DNA of 64,000 nucleotides, from contig OZ245032.1 of NCBI GenBank assembly GCA_965224015.1, positions 2,976,001 through 3,040,000 on the forward strand, written 5' to 3'. Made by a program: the position numbers and the translations under genes. Shown piece after piece: positions 39,089 through 48,557 of this stretch; positions within the stretch are counted from its first letter, which is position 1; each line of letters begins with the position of its first letter. Under the pieces are notes generated by a model, which was not told where the DNA came from, did not search any database, and saw nothing but the letters and a program-made list of their open reading frames with translations. The stretch is from CBDCVD01 sp965224015. GTDB taxonomy: Bacteria; Pseudomonadota; Alphaproteobacteria; Rhizobiales; CBDCVD01.

Positions 39089-39612
39089 CGGCGGGCCAGA
39101 GCGTGTCAGGTCTTAATAGACGTGCCCAGTTGAGCCATCAAAGGGTCTGCGGAGCGTTATTTTACCTTGGCAGGACCCCGTCCAGTGTTGCATTTTCGCA
39201 CCAGTGAAGACAAAAGTTGGCTTTTTCACAGACCTTTGCTGGGGATAAGCGCTTGCCTATGGCGCGGGACTCTTGCCAGAGAGTCACCCCATATTGTAGC
39301 GTTCCCTATGTGAAATCCTGCGATTTCACAGCGGCGGACCTGATCGTTTAGCGCATTTTGGCCATTAGTCACGTCCATAGGGGCTCAAAGTGCATAACAG
39401 CCTGGAAAGCACAAATTTGGAAATCAGGAACAGCGTTTGCAAGCGTCCGGCTATTATAGGCTGTTACGCCGCTGATGATCATTTGTAATGCCGTATGTGT
39501 CCGGCAGCACTGGCGCGCCGATGCATGCCGATGGATGAGATCGCGAGTCCGGATCGGTTCTTAATCGGGTTCGGATATTGATCGCGAAAGCGTGAGCATT
39601 TGAATTGTTGGA
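39089..39612. other. Intergenic region upstream of gcrA
   Basis: 524 bp without a gene. It begins with GCGTGTCAGGTCTTAATAGACGTG (39103-39126), a word that recurs in other gaps of this window (see 40535, 59011), and ends with a likely gcrA ribosome-binding site region. No transposase, RNA or open frame with family support. Confidence 0.5.
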
Positions 39613-40119
39613 ATGGGCATGGCCTGGACAGAAGATCGTGTCAAGATATTGGCAAAACTATGGGCGGATGGCCTGAGCGCATCGCAAATCGCCGCCGAAC
39701 TCGGTGGCGTGACACGCAATGCGGTGATTGGCAAAGTCCATCGGCTAGGCCTTGCGGGACGCGCCAAAAGCAAATCCCCATCAACGCGCGCCCGTCTACC
39801 GCGCAAACGTCAACCCAGCACACCCCGCTATCGCGCCAACTACGGTACTGTTGGGGCGACGGCGCTCAAACAGGAGGTTGTCTATGAGACTGAGCCGGAT
39901 ACGGGCACCGAAGAGATTGTAATCCCCGTGGCACAGCGGCGTTCCATCCTCACAATCAATGAGAAAACCTGCAAGTGGCCTATTGGTGACCCAGGAGATG
40001 ATGACTTCTATTTTTGTGGCGGCGATGCTGGCGAGGACAATGCCTATTGTAAGTTTCATGCCCGGCTTGCTTTTCAGCCTCCGCATCATCGCCGCCGCGC
40101 CAAAGCCCCACGACGCTAG
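39613..40119 (+). CDS. gcrA: GcrA-type cell cycle regulator
   Basis: 168 residues (or 166 from MAWTEDRVKIL). The N-terminal HTH reads WTEDRVKILAKLWADGLSAS, QIAAELGGVTRNAVIGKVHR, the GcrA family signature for binding GANTC-methylated promoters with RNA polymerase. The C-terminal part CKWPIGDPGDDDFYFCGGDA then YCKFHARLAFQP is the zinc-like conserved end. GcrA controls cell-cycle genes and is restricted to alphaproteobacteria. The gene ends 10 bp before the 138-bp repeat array. Confidence 0.93.
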   Translation: MGMAWTEDRVKILAKLWADGLSASQIAAELGGVTRNAVIGKVHRLGLAGRAKSKSPSTRARLPRKRQPSTPRYRANYGTVGATALKQEVVYETEPDTGTEEIVIPVAQRRSILTINEKTCKWPIGDPGDDDFYFCGGDAGEDNAYCKFHARLAFQPPHHRRRAKAPRR

Positions 40120-40531
40120 ATCAGCATGGGGTTAGCTGTACCCGTTTTGCCCGGGGTTAAAGCGAACCCCATAAAGCTGATCGCTCTGGCATCTATAGCA
40201 AAATGCGAGGAAAACACGAGAATGCCCATCAATCCAATTAAACGCATTTTGCACAAGATCAGCATGGGGTTAGCTGTACCCGTTTTGCCCGGGGTTAAAG
40301 CGAACCCCATAAAGCTGATCGCTCTGGCATCTATAGCAAAATGCGAGGAAAACACGAGAATGCCCATCAATCCAATTAAACGCATTTTGCACAAGATCAG
40401 CATGGGGTTAGCTGTACCCGTTTTGCCCGGGGTTAAAGCGAGCCCCATAAAGCTGATCGCTCTGACATCTATAGCAAAATGCGAGGAAAACACGAGAATG
40501 CCCATCAATCCAATTAAACGCATTTTGCTAT
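40118..40531 (-). repeat. Three tandem copies of the 138-bp double-hairpin element
   Basis: Units start at about 40121, 40259 and 40397, exactly 138 bp apart; copies 1 and 2 are nearly identical and copy 3 has a few substitutions (GAGCCCC, CTGACATC). Each unit contains GATCAGC...GCTGATC and GCAAAATGCG...CGCATTTTGC hairpins. Because 138 is divisible by three, both strands stay open across all three copies and code for 46-residue repeats, but this is a by-product: start, ribosome-binding site and family are lacking. Confidence 0.9.
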
Positions 40532-40536
40532 AGCGC

Positions 40537-41472
40537 GTGTCATGTCTTAATAGCCAATCTTTCGCGCGCCGTACATTTGCCTGGTTGTTGCAAAAACCTT
40601 ATGCGCTGCTTGTAATCGCCACCCTTTTTTGGGCCAGCAATGCCATCGCCGGTAAGCTGGCAGTGGGTGAAATCACACCGGCCATGCTCGTGTTTTTGCG
40701 CTGGATATGTGCTGGGGCGATTCTTTACGGGCTTGGCGCGCGACATTTTCACCGCGATTTCCCGGTCATTCGCGCCCATATGGGCCTTCTTGGTGCGCTT
40801 GGGGCGATTGGTTTCACCGGCTTTAGCCTGGGGCTGTTCACCGCGCTCCACTACACGAGCGCCGTCAATGTGGCCATCGAACAATCGGCTATACCGATGT
40901 TCGTACTCACCATCAGCTTTGTTGTTTTGAGAATAAACCCCCTGCTGATGCAAGTGGTTGGTTTACTGATGGGGATGGCGGGTGTGGTCATTGCCGCGAC
41001 TCAGGGGGCGCCCATGCAGTTGTTGAGCGCCAATGTCAACCGTGGCGATCTTATCATGATCGCCGCCGCGTTCGCCTATGCGGTTTATTCCTTTTCTTTG
41101 CGTTGGCGACCGTCAATTCACTGGATGAGCTTTCTGATCGCCGCCATGATAGGCGCAAGTCTCGCGGCGCTGCCGGTTCTCGTTTGGACGATGGTCCGTG
41201 ATGGCGCCGTGGTGCCAACCCTGTTCGGTTGGGCCATTCTTGCTTATGTGAGCATATTTCCCTCGATCATCTCTCAGGCATTATTCGTGCGCGCTGTTGA
41301 GGCGATCGGTGCTGGCCGCGCCAGCCTGTTTATCACTCTGGTACCCGTGTTCAGTGCGCTCCTTGCGGTTGCGATTCTGGGGGAGGCGCTGCACCTTTAT
41401 CACATTTTGGCCTTGGCGCTGGTTTTGGGAGGCATTGCACTGGCCGAGTCACAGGCGCGACGGCAACCTTAG
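40537..41472 (+). CDS. EamA/DMT-family transporter
   Basis: 311 residues with ten hydrophobic segments, two EamA domains (ALLVIATLFWASNAIAGKLA; LIMIAAAFAYAVYSFSL). The GTG start at 40537 lies in the end of the repeat, and a later start cannot be excluded because the first 18 residues are poor in hydrophobicity. DMT proteins export metabolites or drugs. The conserved 'W-A-S-x-x' at the first helix and 'E' in helix 10 (GEALHLYHI) are present. Confidence 0.85.
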   Translation: MSCLNSQSFARRTFAWLLQKPYALLVIATLFWASNAIAGKLAVGEITPAMLVFLRWICAGAILYGLGARHFHRDFPVIRAHMGLLGALGAIGFTGFSLGLFTALHYTSAVNVAIEQSAIPMFVLTISFVVLRINPLLMQVVGLLMGMAGVVIAATQGAPMQLLSANVNRGDLIMIAAAFAYAVYSFSLRWRPSIHWMSFLIAAMIGASLAALPVLVWTMVRDGAVVPTLFGWAILAYVSIFPSIISQALFVRAVEAIGAGRASLFITLVPVFSALLAVAILGEALHLYHILALALVLGGIALAESQARRQP

Positions 41473-41832
41473 ATCAGCATACGTTTAGGTGTACCCATTT
41501 TGCTATAGAACGTGTCATGTCAATTGACGGCCTGGCCAATTGTGATCACAAAATAGTGATCAATAATTGAACTGAAGAGACGTGTCTGCGGTATTAGCAT
41601 GGTTTTGTTATACCACAAACGTCCGTGGTTTGCTTACTCTTGATATGTTCAATCTGTTCAATATGTTCATATGTTCTCATTGCGGATTGTTGTGGTCTTT
41701 AACTTATTAGGGCAAAACGCCCTATCACTCTCAAAGATTGATGTGATTTTAAAATTTTCCTCTGACCAACTTGAACAGGTTTATTGAAAAACCCATATTA
41801 TAAGCTGAACACAGAGGAAGGGTATAAACAAA
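41473..41832. other. Intergenic region with a partial copy of the 138-bp repeat
   Basis: Right after the EamA stop, AGATCAGCATACGTTTAGG and GTGTACCCATTTTGCTATAG (41473-41512) are the two ends of the 138-bp element joined without the middle, followed by ACGTGTCATGTC, also seen at 40535. Farther right is low-complexity AT-rich sequence and a likely promoter for the next gene. No gene found. Confidence 0.6.
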
Positions 41833-42231
41833 ATGACGCACGATAGCATATCTATGAAGCAGCAGTACGACCGTTTGATGGGCCCGTTGTTTAGGCCGGC
41901 CTGGACCCCTGCAACCATAGCTTTGATGGTGTTTGGCTTTATTTTCTGGCGTCCGCTGGGCTTTGTCATGCTGGCCTATATCCTGTTTGGCAACAAAGCC
42001 CGCGAGTGGTTTGTTGAGCGCGAGCGTGATTGGCGGCAAAAGCGCCAGAATACGGGCAATTCGGCCTTCGATGAGTACCGGGATGCGGAACTTGAGCGTT
42101 TGGAAAGAGAGCGCCAGCAGCTTGACGTTGAGCGTGAAGCGTTCGAAGAGTTCCTCTATAATCTGCGCAAGGCGCGCGATCGCGATGAATTTGACAAGTT
42201 CATCAAATCGCGCAAAAAGAAGAGAAAATGA
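41833..42231 (+). CDS. DUF2852 protein
   Basis: 132 residues. One hydrophobic hairpin in residues 25-55 (TIALMVFGFIFWRPLGFVML, AYILFGNKAREWF), then a highly charged coiled coil (ERDWRQKRQ..., LERERQQLDVEREAFEEFLY) ending KSRKKKRK. This matches DUF2852, conserved in alphaproteobacteria with unknown function. Codon usage and start (ATG, TATAAAC upstream) fit the host. Confidence 0.9.
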   Translation: MTHDSISMKQQYDRLMGPLFRPAWTPATIALMVFGFIFWRPLGFVMLAYILFGNKAREWFVERERDWRQKRQNTGNSAFDEYRDAELERLERERQQLDVEREAFEEFLYNLRKARDRDEFDKFIKSRKKKRK

Positions 42232-42522
42232 ATGTCGGCTTGATGGCAGGGCAGGATTGTTTTGCCGTAGGCGCGTTAAAATATTGATTTCGGGGATAGT
42301 TTTCACTACATTCGGGGTACTGATTCTTGCTCATTTGGGGAATAAGCAAAAACATACCAAGTGGTACGAGTGTTTCCGCGAAATAGGTTAAACGCAGTTG
42401 GAAGGGTGTTTGTAACAGGCTTTAGTAAGCATCAGACAGATTCCCTTCACTTAAGGTTTGCGTCGGCAGAGTGAGATACGTTTCCCCCCCAGAACGTTTT
42501 CGCTCAATTGCTCGACCAGATT

Positions 42523-42550
42523 GAGCGGCCTTTTCGGAGGCCGCTCTTTC
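42523..42550 (+). terminator. Intrinsic terminator downstream of the DUF2852 gene
   Basis: GAGCGGCC (42523-42530), loop TTTTCGGA, GGCCGCTC (42539-42546) then TTTC. A good GC stem with a short U-tail. The remainder of 42232-42987 shows no gene: short frames lack ribosome-binding sites and family resemblance, and the stretch 42860-42960 is very AT-rich. Confidence 0.7.
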
Positions 42551-42987
42551 GTTGTGGGGTCCGTCTTCGGCTTTATGCCAAAGTCAACAGGCTTAAATAT
42601 AGCCTGGCAACTGAATTCCGATCATATCTTCTGGAACAAGTAGCGACCGACGCTGAGGGGGCTTCTGCGAAAGATCAGGTCGTTATGCTCAAAGCTCGTT
42701 GAGAGAAGTAACCGCGCAGCGAATCAAACTTAAGGCGCTTTGCTATATGACCCCCATTCTGGATAATTCCAGCTGTTATAACCCGCAAAAGAGTGCAACG
42801 CCTGACGCCAAACACAAGCCGCCCATTGCAACAATATACAATAGACGGCCAGTTCATTTAGTTTAAAAATTATGGTTCTTATATATATAGATAACAGTAT
42901 AAATTAATGTTATCCACTAAGTATCCACAATTCATGTAACATTATTGCAAATTCGCCTTGTTCAACTATCACTCGCCAAAGCAATAA

Positions 42988-43275
42988 TCAGTGCTGGTTC
43001 ATCCACTCCCGAGCTGCGCGCAAGGCCGCGGCAATGTCGCGCTTGCTCATCATAGCAGCGATCTCCTGGCGATGTGCCGCGGCCTCGCGACTGCCTTGCA
43101 AAGCCGCCAGATTGAACCACTTGTGAGCCGCGACATAGTCAATTTGCCCGGTGGTCTTGGCAAAAACATCGTCACGGGTTTTGCCATTGGCACAGGCCAG
43201 GCCCAGTTGAAAAAACCGCTCCGCAACCGCAACCTGAGAAGCGTCAATTGCTCTATGGGAATGTCCTAAACTCAT
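42988..43275 (-). CDS. Sel1-like repeat protein (small)
   Basis: From MSLGHSHRAIDASQVAVAER (ATG 43275), 95 residues. The central FFQLGLACANGKTRDDVFAK and DYVAAHKWFNLAALQGSREA form a single Sel1/TPR-like helix pair (A-A-H-K-W-F-N-L-A-A), followed by HRQEIAAMMSKRDIAAALRA and REWMNQH. Small proteins like this are common in alphaproteobacteria; function unknown, possibly a protein-protein adaptor. Confidence 0.85.
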   Translation of the reverse strand: MSLGHSHRAIDASQVAVAERFFQLGLACANGKTRDDVFAKTTGQIDYVAAHKWFNLAALQGSREAAAHRQEIAAMMSKRDIAAALRAAREWMNQH

Positions 43276-43856
43276 GTCTTTATCTTTTCTCACGACGCCG
43301 CTTGCGCCTTACTGCTACTGTCAATGGGTCGGCGGCCATAAGCACGTGGCCTTAAACCCGTTAGTTTGTCTCAAGCGTTCCGTATGATCCTGCTATCCAC
43401 CGGCAAGACCGATTGCCGACAGTGTTTACGCCTGCAACAATGCATTGATCGCTTAAATGGCGGGTAAAGACCTGTCCTTAAAAAAAAGCCAAGGTGATAC
43501 CGTGGATTCTATTCGTTTAAGGGTCCATTAAATCTACAAACACGCAAGGTTGCGGGATTTCATCAAATTCGCGGAAAAGGTTGTCAAATCGGAAGCACGG
43601 TCTATTAAGTATCGCGGTGAATAGGCTCATTAAATGTCGAATCGTTTTGTTGACGCGCCCTTGTTGATGCGGCGTGATATCCGGGCATCCTACAAAGTTC
43701 CGCACAAGCCGCCCCTGACACACCGCAGCCGCCGGTTATGGCTTATGATCAAATAAATGGCTGGTAGCGCCTTTACATGAGAATAAACCGATAAAGTGCG
43801 AGAAAAGTCCCTTATCCATAACTGGGGTGTGATTATTAAGTCCCGAACCATACAAC
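43276..43856. other. Intergenic region without a clear gene
   Basis: 580 bp. A minus-strand frame of 68 codons (43517-43723) is open but has no ribosome-binding site and no family that I recognise. No hairpin followed by T-run and no repeat copy is visible. Confidence 0.4.
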
Positions 43857-44591
43857 ATGCTGAGGATGGCAATGCCAAGCGATGGAAAGAAACGGCCTTT
43901 GTTAAAGATTAGATCCACGCATCCTGCACGGGGGATCGCGTTGTCATTGGCACTTATGATTGGCCTTGTTTTGTTTGCGACGGTATGGAAAGCCGGTGCG
44001 CACGACGCATCAAAAGCCGAACCGGAACCGTTTCACATTGTGGTGGTTGGTGACAGTTTAAGCGCTGGTTTCGGTTTGCAACCGGATGAGGCCTTTCCGC
44101 AACAGCTTGATGCGGTTTTGGCCTCGCGGGACCTTGCAAGCCCGGTGACAGTTACCAACGCGGGGGTTTCAGGAGATACCAGCTCCGGAGGGCTGGCGCG
44201 CATCGATTGGTCCGTGCCCGATGGAACCGATGCCGTCATCCTGCAACTTGGTGCCAATGATGCCCTGCGGGGCATTGATCCTGTGCAGACCCACGCCAAC
44301 CTTGATGCCATGATCACCCGTCTCAAACAGCGCAACATCAAGGTTCTGCTTGCGGGCATGAAGGCACCTCCCAACATGGGCGAGGTTTACGGCCAGGCCT
44401 TCAATGCCATTTATCCAACCCTTGCCCAAAAGCATAATGTGGCGTTTTATCCATTCTTTCTTGAAGGCGTCGCGGCGGACCCTTCTTTGAACCTCGACGA
44501 CGGTATGCACCCAAACCCCGAGGGAATTGCACGAATCGTCGCTGGAGTCGTGCCCCTGGTGGAGGCGTTGGTGGGGTCCAAAAAGCGCTAG
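43857..44591 (+). CDS. GDSL-family arylesterase/lysophospholipase (TesA-like)
   Basis: 244 residues with an N-terminal signal anchor (IALSLALMIGLVLFATVW). SGNH hydrolase blocks: block I VVVGDSLSAGFGL with the nucleophile Ser, block III LQLGANDALRGI, block V LDDGMHPNPEG with catalytic Asp-x-x-His. Periplasmic hydrolase of esters or lysophospholipids, like E. coli TesA. Start at 43857 or at M of MAMPSDGKKR (43869). Confidence 0.9.
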   Translation: MLRMAMPSDGKKRPLLKIRSTHPARGIALSLALMIGLVLFATVWKAGAHDASKAEPEPFHIVVVGDSLSAGFGLQPDEAFPQQLDAVLASRDLASPVTVTNAGVSGDTSSGGLARIDWSVPDGTDAVILQLGANDALRGIDPVQTHANLDAMITRLKQRNIKVLLAGMKAPPNMGEVYGQAFNAIYPTLAQKHNVAFYPFFLEGVAADPSLNLDDGMHPNPEGIARIVAGVVPLVEALVGSKKR

Positions 44592-44734
44592 CTGTGAGCT
44601 TTCAACAGGTTGTCCTCGGTAAATGCATCGGGTGCAGGTGGCCATTCGTCTGATATGGCCTTCTTGGCGGCAATGGCGCAGTAACCCTGACTTGAGACCT
44701 GCCACCTTGAGAACAACTTATTGAAAGATTACAA

Positions 44735-45640
44735 CTAGCGCGTACCCATACCGCGGCGGGCGATGGCGATACTGATAAGGATGATCACAAGGGCCAGGTA
44801 GGCATTGAGCCCCGGGCGTTCACTCAAGAGCCACGCGGCAAGAAAAAATCCTACCGGGGGTACCAGAAAATTGATCTGTGAAAAAAACGACGCACCTTGG
44901 CGCCTGACAAGCAAAAACATCAAAATCATCCCAAATGCCGTCGCCGCGATACCCAGCACCGCCACCGCCACAAGGGACAGCATGCTAGGTTGTAGCAACC
45001 ACGGTTGGTCGAACACCACAGCGACAGGGACGATCATCAACGCTGATAGACTCATGACCGCAGCGCCCAGCTTGTTGAGCGGTAGATGCACCAGACGTTT
45101 CATGACAATGGCACTCGCCGCATAGGATATCGCAGCAAGCAGTATGGCAAGCTGACGGATTATGTCATCGCCGAGACCGCCCAGGTTTTGCGGTCCCACC
45201 AGAACAATCAACCCCACCATTCCCAGACTAACCCCCAATCCCTTGCGCCAGTTAAGCTTCTCGTCCCGGGTAAACACATGCGCCATAATAATTGTCGACA
45301 ATGGCATCACCGCCATGAGGATGCTCGCAATACCCGCATCAACAACCTCTTGTCCCCAGCTAATGAGTAAAAAGGGCAAGGCATTACCAAGCGCGGCAGC
45401 GGCTGCGATCCAGCCCCATTCGCGCGTTGCCAGGCGCCCGCGCTCACGAGATATCATTGTAATGGCCAGAAAAATCACCGCTGCCAAAATCAATCGTCCC
45501 GCCGTCGTGGACGCAGCCGGTATGGTCGCGATAGCCAGCTTGATCATCACAAAAGAACTGCCCCAAACGAGTGCCAAGGCAAACAGAATGCCGAATTCCA
45601 CAGGGCCAGGTTTGGGGCGCAATAAAGGAGTGGTGCTCAT
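44735..45640 (-). CDS. EamA/DMT-family transporter
   Basis: From MSTTPLLRPKPGPVEFGILF (ATG 45640), 301 residues. Ten hydrophobic helices in two EamA halves; first helix FGILFALALVWGSSFVMIKL, later LIVLVGPQNLGGLGDDII and VGFFLAAWLLSERPGLNAYL. Exports small molecules across the inner membrane. A longer start at 45730 adds a hydrophilic stretch not typical of the family. Divergent from, and unrelated in operon to, the previous gene. Confidence 0.88.
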   Translation of the reverse strand: MSTTPLLRPKPGPVEFGILFALALVWGSSFVMIKLAIATIPAASTTAGRLILAAVIFLAITMISRERGRLATREWGWIAAAAALGNALPFLLISWGQEVVDAGIASILMAVMPLSTIIMAHVFTRDEKLNWRKGLGVSLGMVGLIVLVGPQNLGGLGDDIIRQLAILLAAISYAASAIVMKRLVHLPLNKLGAAVMSLSALMIVPVAVVFDQPWLLQPSMLSLVAVAVLGIAATAFGMILMFLLVRRQGASFFSQINFLVPPVGFFLAAWLLSERPGLNAYLALVIILISIAIARRGMGTR

Positions 45641-45785
45641 GTGGGCACGTGACAACGAGTGGAGACTCCCATAATCGGCTTTCTTCAATGATTGTTTGAT
45701 TTCACTATGTCTGCTAAACCCCATAACCAAATAAAGGCTTATCCAGGCGATCGCACAATCGACAGGTTATTACCAAAGCAAAGGA

Positions 45786-45926
45786 CTATAGCAAAATACG
45801 CTTAATGGCAATTATGGGCATTGCCGTATTTTTCTCGCATTTTGCTATGGATTTCAGGGCGATCAGCTTTATGGGTTTCGCTTATGCCGCGGGCAAAATG
45901 GCTAAAGCGAAGCCCATGCTGATCTA
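45786..45926 (+). repeat. Dispersed double-hairpin repeat (138-bp family), single copy
   Basis: Begins CTATAGCAAAATACGC and ends CATGCTGATCT; the same double-hairpin plan as 29623-29764, with GCAAAAT...ATTTTGC and GCGATCAGC...GCTGATC. Remaining sequence of 45641-46106 contains no gene. Confidence 0.85.
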
Positions 45927-46106
45927 GCACTATTGCCATCGATGTCAAGATTGAAGCGGCCCGTGGACCCCTTGAGATCGGCTCCCAGCGTGTCATGTCC
46001 ACTCACCCGTAGCACCATGGATTTCCTGGTTTTGTCAATAACTTGAGTCAACCCGACCGCTACGCAAGAGGCATGCGGATTGCGCAATAATCAGGAATAA
46101 CGATCC

Positions 46107-46625
46107 ATGCGACTTTATTTTGCCTATGGCTCCAATATGTGTGTGCAACAAATGCAGCATCGGTGCCCGCATGCAGTAGCGCTGGGACCCGCATGCCTTT
46201 CAGATTGGTCTTTTATTATCAACCCGCGAGGAACCGCTGCCATTCGGCCCCTGCCAAGGGGGCACGTTTACGGGGTATTGTGGAGCCTAACACGCGAGGG
46301 CGTTGCAACTCTTGATGGACACGAAGGTGTGAGCGCGGGACGGTATCACCATAGTGTTGTTGAGGTCTCAAACCCGCAAGGGCGTTGGTGCGCCCTCACC
46401 TATGTTCCGAACACATGGGCCGTAGGGGGGCGGGCCATTCGGTGCTACATGGAGGCCACGGTACTTCCCGCGGCCCGTCACTGGAGATTGCCTGCGGCCT
46501 ATTTGGGCGAGCTTGCGCAATGGCTCAACGTCGCGCCCATCGGCCCGCACCGCCGCCATCTGGGCCAACGCGGCTGGGCCCCTCATGGCCTTTTACGCAA
46601 AAGGAGTGATGCCCATGGAGCGTGA
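46107..46625 (+). CDS. Gamma-glutamylcyclotransferase-like protein
   Basis: 172 residues starting MRLYFAYGSNMCVQQMQHRC. The family opens Y-x-x-x-YGSNM with the P-loop-like YGSNM substrate loop, then a conserved VYGVLWSLTREGVATLDGHE, whose Glu is the catalytic residue, and a Y-R-x-x-V region (YHHSVVEVSNPQG). The enzyme cyclises gamma-glutamyl dipeptides to 5-oxoproline. It overlaps the mgtE start by 17 bp. Confidence 0.88.
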   Translation: MRLYFAYGSNMCVQQMQHRCPHAVALGPACLSDWSFIINPRGTAAIRPLPRGHVYGVLWSLTREGVATLDGHEGVSAGRYHHSVVEVSNPQGRWCALTYVPNTWAVGGRAIRCYMEATVLPAARHWRLPAAYLGELAQWLNVAPIGPHRRHLGQRGWAPHGLLRKRSDAHGA

Positions 46626-48042
46626 CAACGAAACGCAACTCACTGACCACCAACAGGCCCCCGCCGGCATCGACGAAGATGGCCTGCATGACGAGGATGG
46701 AGCCCTGCGCGAAGTCTTTGTCAATGCTGTCATTGATGCCATAGAGCGCAAGGACAGCCATGGCATTGGTGGCCTGATCGATGACCTGCATGAGGCTGAC
46801 ATTGCCGACTTGCTCTCAGCGCTAAAACCTGACTACCGGACGGAGTTGGTAACACTTGCTGGAGAGCGCTTTGACTATACCGCGTTCACCAGTGTGGACG
46901 AAAGCATCCGCGTCGATACTCTGGAGCGTTTGCCCAATGATGTGATCGCGCGGGGCCTGCGTGATATCGACTCTGATGATGCGGTCTTTATTCTTGAAGA
47001 TCTGGATGCCGAGGAACAGCAATCGATCCTGGCGCGCATACCGGCCATTGAGCGGATTGCGTTAAAACGCAGCCTTGATTATCCGGAGGATACGGCCGGA
47101 CGGCGGATGCAGTCGGATTTCATTGCGGTTCCGCCATTTTGGTCGGTGGGTCAAACAATCGACCACATGCGCGAGCAAGACGATCTGCCTGAAGAATTCT
47201 ATGAATTGTTTGTCGTTGATCCCAGCTATCACCTGCGCGGCACTGTCGCGCTGAACCGGCTGCTGCGCGCCAAGCGGACGGCAAAAATCCGCGATATCAT
47301 GAGCGAACCGCGTCATCAGATCAAGGCCGAGGAAGATCAGGAGGAAGCCGCGCGCACGTTTGAGCGCTATGATCTGGTGTCTGCGGCTGTGGTCGACGAC
47401 AGTGGCCGCCTGGTTGGCATTTTGACGATCGACGACGTGGTTGATGTTATCCAGGTCGAGGCTGGCGAGGACCTCATGCGCCTTGGCGGTGTGGGGGATG
47501 AGGATATTTCCGGCAGTGTCGCAGAAACCATGAAAAGCCGGTTTTCATGGCTATTCGTAAATCTCATAACCGCGGTTCTCGCCTCCATTATCATCAAGAT
47601 GTTTGACGCCACAATAGAACAAATGGTGGCCCTTGCGGTGTTAATGCCGATTGTCGCCTCCATGGGGGGAAACGCAGGAACCCAGACCATGACCGTAGCG
47701 GTTCGGGCTCTGGCCATGCGCGACATTGATACTTTCAACACCGCACGGATTGTGACACGGGAAACCCTGGTGGGGCTTCTCAATGGAACCGCTTTTGCGG
47801 TGATCGCCGGTGTTCTCACATGGATCTGGTTCGCTAATGCGCAATTGGGCTGGATACTGGCCCTGGCCATGATCATCAATATGGTGGTTGCCGGACTTGC
47901 GGGGATCCTGATCCCGATCATTCTGGATAGATTTTCCATTGATCCGGCGATCGCGTCGGGGGTGTTTTTGACCACCGTTACAGATGTTGTGGGGTTCTTT
48001 GCCTTTCTCGGCCTCGCAGGTTGGTGGTTTGGTTACTTTTGA
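46609..48042 (+). CDS. mgtE: Magnesium transporter MgtE
   Basis: From MPMERDNETQLTDHQQAPAG (ATG 46609, AGGAG upstream), 477 residues. MgtE N-terminal superhelix (IEDLHEADIADLLSAL-like DDLHEADIADLLSALKPDYR), a CBS pair (VVDDSGRLVGILTIDDVVDV), and five membrane helices with LMPIVASMGGNAGTQTMTVA. Gated by cytoplasmic Mg2+. All conserved glycine and Asn residues of the pore (GGNAG) are present. Confidence 0.95.
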   Translation: MPMERDNETQLTDHQQAPAGIDEDGLHDEDGALREVFVNAVIDAIERKDSHGIGGLIDDLHEADIADLLSALKPDYRTELVTLAGERFDYTAFTSVDESIRVDTLERLPNDVIARGLRDIDSDDAVFILEDLDAEEQQSILARIPAIERIALKRSLDYPEDTAGRRMQSDFIAVPPFWSVGQTIDHMREQDDLPEEFYELFVVDPSYHLRGTVALNRLLRAKRTAKIRDIMSEPRHQIKAEEDQEEAARTFERYDLVSAAVVDDSGRLVGILTIDDVVDVIQVEAGEDLMRLGGVGDEDISGSVAETMKSRFSWLFVNLITAVLASIIIKMFDATIEQMVALAVLMPIVASMGGNAGTQTMTVAVRALAMRDIDTFNTARIVTRETLVGLLNGTAFAVIAGVLTWIWFANAQLGWILALAMIINMVVAGLAGILIPIILDRFSIDPAIASGVFLTTVTDVVGFFAFLGLAGWWFGYF

Positions 48043-48134
48043 CCGATGAATCTGTTCTGATCTCACTACATTCAAAAGTTGTTGTGCAATTCGTGACATA
48101 AGCAGCAACATAAATCCCTCTTTAATAACCCGGT

Positions 48135-48224
48135 TATACCAGCGGTATGGGCTTTATAGACACGCCGGCTGGGGTGGGGCCTTGATACACACCTGTTTGA
48201 CGCCAATGCATGAGCCCTTGGTAT
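48135..48224 (+). repeat. MITE-like dispersed repeat, copy B
   Basis: About 90 bp: TATACCAGCGGTATGGGC ... TTATAGACACGCCGGCTGG ... GCCTTGATACACACC ... CCCTTGGTATGA. Aligned with copies A (31593) and C (55613). The rest of 48043-48557 holds no gene, only AT-rich stretches and a likely autotransporter promoter region. Confidence 0.82.
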
Positions 48225-48557
48225 GAATCATCAATCATGCAAAAAGACGCAATGTTGCTGAGTGTCCAGATACAAGGAAAAGCTGCCGTTGTATCTGCTT
48301 TTAGGTTGTATGTCTAGCAACATAATGATATAAATAGTAAAATACTACTTATTATAGCATTTGCATTCGCGTGGTACCAGGCACATAAATTTCGATACGC
48401 ATAGTAGACCAGTCATGGGCGATAGAACATGAGACATTAAAATGAAAACCAGATGCATGGACAATCTGATGGCAAAACAGGGTTATCTTTTCAATACCCC
48501 AAGGCGGCTTTTGAACCGAGACAGTATGCGACTAATAAACACTAAAGCATATTGTGA

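Noticed and set aside
40118..40531. Two overlapping 135-codon genes on opposite strands
   Set aside because: Both frames come from the same 138-bp repeat with no ribosome-binding site and no family resemblance.
43517..43723. 68-codon minus-strand gene
   Set aside because: No ribosome-binding site and no recognised family; kept as non-coding.
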